DNA from: Parabacteroides sp900760525
GTDB taxonomy: Bacteria; Bacteroidota; Bacteroidia; Bacteroidales; Tannerellaceae
Reading direction: 5' to 3'
DNA length: 64,000 nt
Assembly (NCBI RefSeq): GCF_049860805.1
Contig: NZ_CP187555.1
Location: 1,984,001 to 2,048,000, forward strand
The notes under the pieces are model-generated. The model was not told the DNA's origin, searched no databases, and saw only the letters and a list, made by a program, of their open reading frames with translations. Positions 58,001 through 64,000 of this stretch are shown in pieces. Position numbers and translations under genes: made by a program. The first letter of the stretch is position 1. The number at the start of each line of letters is the position of its first letter.

Positions 58001-59558
58001 TGTGGAAGGAGACGCCTTTGTGCTCGACGGCGGGCTGGGTATCGAATATTTGAACACCTACTATACGTTCTCCGACTCCATCCATCTGACGCCGGGAGCG
58101 ATCATCGGACGTAACGTAACTGTACATGACAAATTCGGCAACTCGGCAAAAGTAAACCTGACGGTCAACCACAAACATTTCAAAGATGTCAATTTCGATG
58201 TCGGAGTCCAAACAAACAATATGCTGGTATTCGATGCGCCCCAGAAGCAGAACCCGCTGATATTCGGGACCGTCTTCGGAACCGGAACAGCCTCCATAAA
58301 AGGAAACGGGCAGTTGATCAACTTCGACATCAATATGCGAAGCGATCCCAAAACATCCGTCAAGCTCGACTTCATGAACAACTCTTCTGCGGCGGAATAC
58401 GATTTCATCACCTTCGTGGATAAAAAGGAATTGCGGAAAATGGCACTTACCCAACCGGTCGATTCCATCAAACCCCTTATTTTCAAAGACGAAAACGAAG
58501 GGGCGGAAATGCGTATGAACTTTCTCCTCGACATCACGCCCGATGCCGATATCGAGTTGATTATGGACCCCGTTGCCGGCGACAAAATAACGGGAAATTG
58601 CAGCGGAAGCCTCCAGATACAATACGGGACGAAGACCGACTTGCGTATGTATGGCAATATAGGTATTGTACAGGGCAATTACAATTTCAGCCTGCAACAA
58701 CTCATCCATAAAAACTTCAAGATACGCGATGGCAGTGTCATCAGTTTCCGCGGCGATCCGTTCGAAGCCACGATGAATGTCAACGCCATCTACAACCTGA
58801 CGGCAAACATCCAGGATCTGGATGCCAGTTTCGCCAACGAAAGTGCACGACGGAACATACCAGTCAATTGCGTATTGAATCTGGACGGGGTATTGCGCAA
58901 TCCGGCAATATCTTTCGACCTGGAGTTGCCCGGCTCCAACGAAGAATTGGAACGGCAGGTAAAAAGCCTGGTCGATACCGAAGACATGATGACCAAACAG
59001 ATTGTCTATTTGTTGGTACTGAACAAATTCTATACCCCGGATTACACGATCAACCCGTACAAATCCAACGATTTCAGTGCCGTCGCCTCATCGGCAATCT
59101 CTTCGCAGATCTCCAATATAATGAACAGCTTTACCGATAAGGTACAACTCGGCACAAACATCCGCACCAGCCAGGACGGCATAGAAGATACGGAAGTGGA
59201 AATGTTGTTATCCAGCCAACTATTGAATAACCGCCTTATCTTCAATGGTAATTTCGGATATAAGAGCAGTACGGTAAATAATCAGAAGAATGCATTCATC
59301 GGCGAGTTCGATCTCGAATATCTGCTGACGCCAAGCGGCGATATTCGCTTGAAAGCCTACAACCATGCCAATGATATGTATATGTATTTGAAGCAGGCCC
59401 TCACCACACAAGGGGTTGGCATTATGTACAAGAAAGATTTCACCCGCTTCTCCGACATCTTCCTCCGCCGTAAGAAATATCCTATGATCCCCTTGCGCCC
59501 AGCCGCACCGGACAGCACACAGCAAACACCGGCAGCTGCCGGACAGACAAAAAAATAA
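55023..59558 (+). CDS. tamB: TamB-like translocation and assembly module protein
   Basis: A 1511-residue inner-membrane-anchored protein of the AsmA/TamB bridge family. One membrane helix (YIIITLLTLFWIFYATPAILL, about 13-33) is followed by an extended beta-helical body with repeating strand patterns, and the conserved DUF490/TamB domain lies near the C-terminus (about 1100-1470; for example QIQYGTKTDLRMYGNIGIVQGNYNFSLQQLIHKNFKIRDGSVISFRGDP). Such proteins span the periplasm and help lipid transport or outer-membrane protein assembly. GTG is the only usable start; a TAGTTTTG box overlaps it, leaving the true promoter unclear. It ends in Gln/Ala/Pro-rich tail. Confidence 0.9.
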   Translation: MLKYSKDIKGLKYIIITLLTLFWIFYATPAILLRIPYVQHKVANTATTELSGRLGVPVRIGNVDIEWFNRLVLENLYLEDESGTVLFDANHVSAGFEILPLLNGRIVFSTVRLFGFSVNLNKETPADKLNLQFVIDAFASKDTVKKQSNIDLRFNSILIRRGNLRYDVKNAATTPGKFNAKHIDIRNMSAKISMKAFNKDSLNANIKKMSFDEASGFSLNKLSLNIVANKDSAIINNFEIKLPETDLKIDRAHIHTQEAASMSDLLDHSPVELNIAPSQICLKDLSAFVPAFRNFSETIELSAEASGYINNIDLKRLTLKYSDKMLFVGKMEMKGITHPEDAYIFGQVNKLYITTEGISGLANNFNEHPVKLPDAIVKLGTVNFTGEISGFFDNLVAFGKFSSAIGSVQTDLIFGNDKEKNIAAYLKGHLSTSTLHLNELFPDGNPYGTAKLDVTLDTHRPVNGSFSGNVKANIDEFEYKGYKYENILLSGNFKKNGFNGVLDIDDPNGKLYAEGLFLHEGKNSMFNFTSRLEHFRPDSLHLTNKYEAPDISCSLNADFTGNNIDNLEGSITLDSLSFKTEPDSFFLKKFQVEATGHSLDRHLTITSDILNGEVTGAYSFNTIVPSLMQTLKGYIPALINVTQKKQKVMENNFSLLLTIENTEAMSNTLKLPFTMLNQGRITGHYNNQYNRFRLEAYLPKFNIGKSMFESGYLTCDNPEDKVNLQLKATNYNAKGLRNYVDLKADAKDNLIKTRIGWANNKERLFKADLSASTLFIEEEQEKGPARLRTEISLNESPLILNDSIWHIAPSTITLADGKIGIQNFSVSNGTEYLHMEGTVSKDPTDTLLLDLKQVELSYIFDILNIPVLQFAGKATGTFNITDLYGSRMLNTDLEVQNFSFNQVQLGRLNLFSEWDDQQKGILMLGSIYKNDTTWTDVSGYVYPVGKNAGLSLFFGANDLNLAFLHPFVENIAKNMQGRGFGNIHLHGPFKALNVEGDAFVLDGGLGIEYLNTYYTFSDSIHLTPGAIIGRNVTVHDKFGNSAKVNLTVNHKHFKDVNFDVGVQTNNMLVFDAPQKQNPLIFGTVFGTGTASIKGNGQLINFDINMRSDPKTSVKLDFMNNSSAAEYDFITFVDKKELRKMALTQPVDSIKPLIFKDENEGAEMRMNFLLDITPDADIELIMDPVAGDKITGNCSGSLQIQYGTKTDLRMYGNIGIVQGNYNFSLQQLIHKNFKIRDGSVISFRGDPFEATMNVNAIYNLTANIQDLDASFANESARRNIPVNCVLNLDGVLRNPAISFDLELPGSNEELERQVKSLVDTEDMMTKQIVYLLVLNKFYTPDYTINPYKSNDFSAVASSAISSQISNIMNSFTDKVQLGTNIRTSQDGIEDTEVEMLLSSQLLNNRLIFNGNFGYKSSTVNNQKNAFIGEFDLEYLLTPSGDIRLKAYNHANDMYMYLKQALTTQGVGIMYKKDFTRFSDIFLRRKKYPMIPLRPAAPDSTQQTPAAAGQTKK

Positions 59559-59616
59559 TCGGGCTACGCATACATGAAAGAAGGAGCTACGCTCTTCTAA
59601 AATGAGACTTACATAT

Positions 59617-59664
59617 ATAGAAACGGGGGCTTGCATTTATGAAAATGCAAGCCCCCGTTTCTAT
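59617..59664. terminator. Bidirectional terminator, 22-bp perfect stem
   Basis: Arms at 59617-59638 and 59643-59664 are exactly complementary with a 4-base loop (ATGA). The stem core is GGGGGC/GCCCCC with A/T-rich base. It separates the convergent tamB and transporter genes. Confidence 0.9.
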
Positions 59665-59677
59665 AATCATTATATGG

Positions 59678-61354
59678 TTATGCGAAAAACAGGATCAACA
59701 GCTGTGCCGTCAATACCCGAAGAAACATGGTCAACGGATAGACAGTTGCATATCCTACCGACGGAGCATCGTTTCCGGCTGTCGCATTCGAATAAGCCAA
59801 TGCAGGCGGGTCGGTCGTACTACCGGCTATAAGCCCCATAAGCGTGAAGTAGTTGACCTTACAGAAATAACGGCCGATGCAACCGATGATCATCAACGGC
59901 ACAAACGTGATGATGAAGCCGTAGCCGATCCAGGCAAAACCACCGTTATTCACAATCGTATCGACAAAACCGTCACCGGCACTGATCCCCACGCAAGCGA
60001 GGAAAAGCGTAATACCGATCTCACGCAACATCAGGTTTGCACTTTGTGTCGTGTAAGTAATCAATTTATACCGGTAACCGAAACGGCTGATCAGAATAGC
60101 CACAACCAACGGACCACCTGCCAGGCCTAACTTGACCGGTTGCGGAATACCCGGGAACGTAATAGGAATACTACCCAGCACGATACCTAATGCTATACCA
60201 ACGAAGATCGTGATCAGATTCGGTTCGTTCAGGCGCTTCATCGAGTTACCCAAAACCTTTTCCACATTGGAAACCGCCGTTTCGGTACCGACTACGTTCA
60301 CACGGTCGCCGACCTGCAAGGTCAATCCCGGTTTGGCAACCAGATCGACGCCGGCACGGTTGATACGGGTGATGTTGATACCATATAGCTTACGCAGTTT
60401 CAGCTGTCCCAGCTGCTTACCGTTCAGTTCCGGCTTAGTGATCAGGATACGGCGGTTGATAAACTGACTCTCCATACGGATCCACTGTTTACGTTCCATA
60501 TCGATCTCTTCCCCGATAAAAGTCTTGATCGTCTCTGCATCCGTCTCGGTCGTGATGACAAAGACCTTGTCGTTTTCCTGCAACACCGTATTGGCCGAAG
60601 CGATTTCGATCTGTTTGTTGCTGTCGCGCCAAACACGTGAAATAACGAAATCACGATGCTCCAACAGGTTCGACAATTCGGCAACCGTCTTATCGAAGAT
60701 AGCCGGGTTCTTCACGACCAGCGAAACCGGCTTAGCCTCATTGGTATGCGAAGAATCTTCGCTGTTCAACTGTTCGTTCTCCTTTTCGAAACTTACACGG
60801 AAAATATACTTAATCAGGATAATGGACAGGATTATACCGATCACACCTAACGGATAAGCAACGGCATATCCCAAAGCAATCGTATTGTCGGACACTCCGT
60901 GCATATCTGAAAACGCCTGCTGTGCAGCACCCAACCCCGGTGTATTCGTTACCGCACCCGACAAAATACCGACCATCGTAGGCATCGGGATACCGGTCAC
61001 ATAGTGCAGAATGACAGCCGTCACGACCCCCAGGAACACGATTCCGCACGCCAGCATATTCAACGTAATTCCTCCCTGCTTGAAAGAAGAGAAGAAACCC
61101 GGCCCGACCTGCATACCCACAGAGTAGACAAAAAGTATCAATCCGAACTCTTTAAAAAAGTGAATCACATTGTGGTTGATCGTAAAACCGAAATGCCCTA
61201 AAATGATCCCCACAAACAACACAAGAGTAATTCCCAAAGATACGCCGAAGATCTTAATCTTACCTAATTGTATGCCCGCAGCGATCACAAAGGAAAGCAG
61301 AAGTATGGAGTGGCCGATGCCCTCGCCCCATAACAAATCATTAATCCAACTCAT
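59678..61354 (-). CDS. AspT/YidE/YbjL-family transporter
   Basis: A 558-residue inner-membrane protein with 10-11 hydrophobic helices in two halves. The halves contain the duplicated AspT motif (GAVTNTPGLGAAQQAF in the first, GLIAGSTTDPPALAYSNATAG in the second), and the cytoplasmic centre carries two TrkA-C-like domains (about 205-285 and 290-375: DKVFVITTETDAETI and GDRVNVVGTETAVSNVEKVLG). This is the aspartate:alanine exchanger family; the substrate of this member is unknown. The promoter is at 61398-61428. Confidence 0.92.
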   Translation of the reverse strand: MSWINDLLWGEGIGHSILLLSFVIAAGIQLGKIKIFGVSLGITLVLFVGIILGHFGFTINHNVIHFFKEFGLILFVYSVGMQVGPGFFSSFKQGGITLNMLACGIVFLGVVTAVILHYVTGIPMPTMVGILSGAVTNTPGLGAAQQAFSDMHGVSDNTIALGYAVAYPLGVIGIILSIILIKYIFRVSFEKENEQLNSEDSSHTNEAKPVSLVVKNPAIFDKTVAELSNLLEHRDFVISRVWRDSNKQIEIASANTVLQENDKVFVITTETDAETIKTFIGEEIDMERKQWIRMESQFINRRILITKPELNGKQLGQLKLRKLYGINITRINRAGVDLVAKPGLTLQVGDRVNVVGTETAVSNVEKVLGNSMKRLNEPNLITIFVGIALGIVLGSIPITFPGIPQPVKLGLAGGPLVVAILISRFGYRYKLITYTTQSANLMLREIGITLFLACVGISAGDGFVDTIVNNGGFAWIGYGFIITFVPLMIIGCIGRYFCKVNYFTLMGLIAGSTTDPPALAYSNATAGNDAPSVGYATVYPLTMFLRVLTAQLLILFFA

Positions 61355-61397
61355 AATAATACGTGTAGTTATAATCTTAAATTTGCCTTAAAGTCTG

Positions 61398-61428
61398 CAA
61401 AGGTAGACATTTACTTTGTGTTTAACAA
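61398..61428 (-). promoter_or_regulatory. Promoter of the AspT-type transporter gene
   Basis: On the minus strand TTG (61426-61428), 20 bases, then TACCTTTG (61398-61405). The divergent cyclophilin gene has a near-consensus TATCTTTA at 61438-61445. Confidence 0.6.
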
Positions 61429-61465
61429 CATAAATACTATCTTTACCCTCCAAATAATTTAAATA

Positions 61466-62320
61466 ATGAAAAAGAGCTATTATATCTTATTGGGCTTGCT
61501 GGCCTGCCTCACGCCAGCCTTCGGACAAAGCGATGCAGACAGCGTAACATCCGCATCGGAACAGGTTCCTGCGAAAATAGTCACCATCAATACGAGTGCC
61601 GGAATCCTGAAAGCAAAACTGTATGACGACGTCCCCAACCACGTCCGTACCTTTATAGAACGCGCCAAACGGGGCGAATACGACGGGACACTGTTCACCC
61701 GCGTGCTTCCTGAATTTATGATACAGGGCGGCGCTCCCGATTCGCGCAACGCTCCTGCCGGCGCCCGTTGCGGTTTCGGAGACCGGAACTCGGAGATCAT
61801 GCCGGAAATGCGGCCCCATCGCTTCAACAAACGGGGTGCGCTGGCTGCTCCCCGCCAGAACGACGACATCAACCCGCAAAAGAAGTCGGATATGTCGCAA
61901 TTCTATATCGTACAAGGAAAAGTCTACACCAACGGGGAGCTGGACACGCTGGAAATGATCGCCAACCAGGACATCAAAGAAAAAGCTATGGAAAAGTTCT
62001 TCTATCCCGTCCGAGCCGAACTGCGTATGCAAAAGGTCAGCAACAAACGTGAATACCAAAAGCGCCTGCGTAAAATCAATGCCCAGGTAGACTCGGTAGT
62101 ACGTGCCACACCCGGACACCTGCTGTTCACTAAAGAGCAACGGAAAGCCTACACCACTGAAGGCGGTTGCCACCATTTAGACGGCAACTACACCGTCTAT
62201 GGAGAACTCATCGAAGGGTTCGACGTACTCGATGCCATAGCCGGACAACCCCGCGATACATACGATCGTCCCAAAAAGGATATCCGCATCCTTAAAGTGA
62301 CTGTGGACAGTGGAGAGTAA
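61466..62320 (+). CDS. Cyclophilin-type peptidylprolyl isomerase, exported, with internal insertion
   Basis: A 284-residue protein with signal MKKSYYILLGLLACLTPAFGQ. The cyclophilin fold is recognised by IVTINTSAGILKAKLYDDVPNHVRTFIERAKRGEYDGTLFTRVLPEFMIQGGAPD, MSQFYIVQGKV and HHLDGNYTVYGELIEGFDVLDAIAG. Between the last two lies an extra helical segment of about 70 residues (about 153-222; NGELDTLEMIANQDIKEKAMEKFFYPVRAELRMQ and onward) absent from simple cyclophilins (about 165 residues). It catalyses cis-trans proline isomerisation in the periplasm, presumably assisting outer-membrane protein folding. Confidence 0.92.
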   Translation: MKKSYYILLGLLACLTPAFGQSDADSVTSASEQVPAKIVTINTSAGILKAKLYDDVPNHVRTFIERAKRGEYDGTLFTRVLPEFMIQGGAPDSRNAPAGARCGFGDRNSEIMPEMRPHRFNKRGALAAPRQNDDINPQKKSDMSQFYIVQGKVYTNGELDTLEMIANQDIKEKAMEKFFYPVRAELRMQKVSNKREYQKRLRKINAQVDSVVRATPGHLLFTKEQRKAYTTEGGCHHLDGNYTVYGELIEGFDVLDAIAGQPRDTYDRPKKDIRILKVTVDSGE

Positions 62321-62352
62321 ACCATTAATTTTCAATTATCAATACCCCAACC

Positions 62353-62742
62353 ATGCTCAAACGAGACTTCATCATGATACAGATCGAAGAACTTGCCAAA
62401 ATAGTCCTTCAGATCATTATGAACCGCAACACGAATGCAGCCCGTCATACCCCGGAGCTGATCCAAACCGTGTACAGCTCTCTCAAATTGGACCGCCCAA
62501 CCCTTATGACGGTCCCCCCCGAAGAGCTTATCCGCCGCCTCGACAGTGACGACAACGGCGGACTCCTCCGCCTCGAGATAGCAGTCAAGACGCTGATCGA
62601 AGAAAGCTACTTCTACCCCGACAAAGAGCAAGCCATGTTACAAAAAGCCAAGGTACTTCTGGAATATATCCAAACGCACGACAAAACATTCTCATTGGAA
62701 CGCGTGAATATGCTGGACGAATTGGAACGACGCATTCAGTAA
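62353..62742 (+). CDS. Conserved hypothetical protein, 129 aa
   Basis: A small helical protein (MLKRDFIMIQIEELAKIVLQIIMNRNTNAARHTPELIQTVYSS and onward) without signal or membrane segments; an alternative start is MIQIEELAK. I do not recognise a function. Its hydrophobic helices near the N- and C-terminus (ALVKTLIEESYFYPD-like IAVKTLIEESYFYP, AMLQKAKVLLEYI) suggest a small helical bundle. It lies 32 bases behind the cyclophilin gene on the same strand and may be co-transcribed. Confidence 0.65.
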   Translation: MLKRDFIMIQIEELAKIVLQIIMNRNTNAARHTPELIQTVYSSLKLDRPTLMTVPPEELIRRLDSDDNGGLLRLEIAVKTLIEESYFYPDKEQAMLQKAKVLLEYIQTHDKTFSLERVNMLDELERRIQ

Positions 62743-62784
62743 ACAAACAGTTAAATATTTAACCAATATTTCAGGAATATTTCC

Positions 62785-62792
62785 TACTTTTG
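62785..62792 (+). promoter_or_regulatory. Probable -7 box before the MarR remnant
   Basis: TACTTTTG, 24 bases before ATG 62817. Confidence 0.4.
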
Positions 62793-62816
62793 TGCCGTAA
62801 AAGCAAGCAAACAGCA

Positions 62817-63101
62817 ATGGCAAATAACGAAGCAGCACACGAATTAATACTCCAAATCCTGAAATCGCGAATGACCTTTCGCCAGACCATACAAAGAGTA
62901 TTAAAGTCCAACAATGTCGACATGACATTCGAAATGCTCCAAGTAATGCACCGCCTATGGAAGAACCCCGGAGTAAGCCAGCAATATCTGGCGGAACAGA
63001 CAGCTAAAGACAAAGCCTGCCGCGCATCTGTCGCAGCAGGCTTATCCTCTATCCTCTTACCCTCGATGATCTGTTCCGGCTGGGTACGGAATTGTCATTA
63101 A
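62817..63101 (+). pseudogene. Truncated MarR-family regulator
   Basis: The first about 55 residues (MANNEAAHELILQILKSRMTF to VSQQYLAEQTAKDKA) match the N-terminal part of a MarR-type regulator up to the winged-helix recognition helix. Behind DKAC the sequence becomes unrelated and the frame closes after 94 codons, whereas MarR proteins are about 140-150 residues. The lost 3' half includes the wing and dimerisation helices, so the gene is almost certainly inactive. The break point is followed by a GCCTGC/GCAGGC hairpin (about 63018-63043). Confidence 0.7.
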
Positions 63102-63214
63102 CCGTTACAATATATAAATATCTTTTCATTAAAAAAATAACAATAAATAAGACCTTCCCCATTTAAAGAGCATCCATCTCTTCAACAGTTAGGCCGGTAG
63201 TTTTTATTATCGCA

Positions 63215-63561
63215 TCAGTGGAAATAGACAGGCTGAAGCAATTCATATTCTTCACCCGTCTTCACCTGACGGACATAAGCCTTGGATGCATTGAACAATA
63301 CACGTTGGCGAAATTCAGGAGGCCAGATCATCTGCATTTCGACCAGGAACTGACGGCCTTGCAGGTCTTTGCAACGGACATCGACTTGTTTTTACGGAGT
63401 GGATTTTCGGGTACCAGTTCTGCCGGCAGATATTCGATAGAGGTAATCTCTTCCTCTTGGGAAAGCGGAAGGAGCGCGTTCAGAAAACTCTTTACAAAGT
63501 CGGGATATTCGCCGAAAACTTTTTTTAAGGTCAAATCGGCTTTTGGATCTAAACACTTCAT
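63215..63561 (-). pseudogene. Frameshifted Rpn-family (PD-(D/E)XK) nuclease/transposase remnant
   Basis: The first frame reads MKCLDPKADLTLKKVFGEYPDFVKSFLNALLPL to AELVPENPLRKN, the standard start of the Rpn/PD-(D/E)XK transposase-like family in Bacteroidetes. A frameshift near 63385-63395 moves the match to another frame, which continues VDVRCKDLQGRQFLVEMQMIW (Asp and Glu-x-Gln of the nuclease core) to EEYELLQPVYF and then stops, far short of the about 300 residues expected. Gene function is therefore lost. The mobile element copy 3 is inserted 62 bases upstream of its start. Confidence 0.85.
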
Positions 63562-63623
63562 AGTTAAACGGTTTCATTTTATTGATAGGAAAAGATAGGC
63601 ATTTTCCGGTTGCAACTAAACAT

Positions 63624-63943
63624 TAGGGCAACCGCACCAAATCCAGCAGTAACAATTTTTTATTTCTATGGAGAGAAAAACCCGTTTTTGTCCCGAATAA
63701 TTCTTTCTTAAGTGCCTGCTAATTCTGTAATCGGTGTCAGTGATTTTATAATCAGTGGTTGTGATTATATAATTGCTGGCACTGATTTTATAATCACTGG
63801 CACTGATTACAGAATTAACAGGCACTCCGATGTTTTTTATGCCTATGTAGATAAGTTTTCTTGTAGCGGGGATAGATTATTCCTTATATTATGTAGTCCA
63901 TAAGATCGTATTGCTTAAAAATGAATTTGGTGCGGTCGCCCTG
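63624..63943 (+). mobile_element. Complete 320-bp MITE-like element, copy 3
   Basis: Terminal inverted repeats TAGGGCAACCGCACCAAAT (left) and the complement of CAGGGCGACCGCACCAAAT (right) bound the element, and perfect 9-bp direct repeats ACTAAACAT flank it (63615-63623 and 63944-63952). The central palindrome has two 46-base arms (63712-63757 and 63780-63825, about 5 mismatches) and a 22-base loop, built from 21-bp units that begin TTATAATC. Outside the hairpin the two flanking arms (about 88 and 118 bases) are unrelated to each other and contain no gene. Length and sequence match copy 2. Confidence 0.95.
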
Positions 63944-64000
63944 ACTAAACATCAGATTACGAATTATATATTATATTTGTCTTATCATTTATTAATCCAT

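Noticed and set aside
57792..58709. 305-codon minus-strand ORF within tamB
   Set aside because: It is antisense to the continuous TamB frame, with no recognisable motif or start context.
63616..63903. Two ORFs of 63-70 codons on opposite strands over the mobile element
   Set aside because: Both arise from the 21-bp repeats of the hairpin and end inside the inverted-repeat arms; the mirrored frames make coding unlikely, although selection was not tested.

Overview
The window reads as a chromosomal segment of a gut-type Bacteroidales, most likely Parabacteroides or a close relative. The genus is inferred from gene content and style, not from a database search. Direct signs of the phylum are a SusC/SusD outer-membrane pair with a FecR anti-sigma factor, many secreted glycosidases, SusD-type lipoproteins, DUF3078 and DUF4469 proteins, and promoters of the Bacteroidetes type (TTTG, about 20 bases, TAnnTTTG) in front of many genes. 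No rRNA, plasmid or phage module and no CRISPR array is visible; most of the window is core genome with scattered accessory insertions.

Layout. 0-12 kb: a Tat-exported Gfo/Idh/MocA oxidoreductase (cut by the window edge), a RhlE-like RNA helicase, RecQ, two consecutive L,D-transpeptidases, then a leftward operon aguA-aguB-pabB-pabC (agmatine to putrescine, and p-aminobenzoate for folate), a DUF4469 DNA-binding-like protein and a long orphan protein. 12-20 kb: Dps, two GH127 beta-L-arabinofuranosidases in tandem and OxyR, an oxidative-stress set with its regulator. 20-31 kb: SDR oxidoreductase, amino-acid permease, GNAT, two tRNA-Leu and one tRNA-Gly, a GDSL hydrolase, a hydroxyacid-dehydrogenase-like protein, and a leftward salvage block (M20 peptidase, DbpA-like helicase, MTA/SAH deaminase, purine nucleoside phosphorylase, aspartate-dehydrogenase-like protein). 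31-38 kb: a HigBA toxin-antitoxin pair and a loose cobalt/cobalamin-flavoured group (PduO-type adenosyltransferase, CbiA, a TonB-dependent receptor under a NikR-like regulator) with PanB and a sialate O-acetylesterase. 38-47 kb: SusD, SusC with STN domain and FecR, with the probable partner sigma factor lying beyond gpmA on the other strand. 47-64 kb: GH43, DUF3078, PheS, CrcB, Nth, CinA-type amidase, TsaD, TamB, an AspT/YidE-type transporter, a cyclophilin and a tail of broken genes.

The most interesting signal is a family of 320-bp non-coding mobile elements. Two complete copies (19141-19460 and 63624-63943, in opposite orientation, about 98% identical by eye) have about 19-bp terminal inverted repeats, each is bracketed by a different perfect 9-bp target duplication, and each carries a central 46-bp hairpin built of 21-bp repeats. 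A third, decayed copy lies in front of recQ and appears to supply its -10-like box. No transposase is in the window, so this is a MITE-like family mobilised in trans. Other points worth a look are a NikR-like regulator lacking the histidine nickel ligands, two intergenic tandem arrays of 22-23 bp, an inverted repeat framing the DUF4469 promoter, and a sigma factor separated from its anti-sigma factor.
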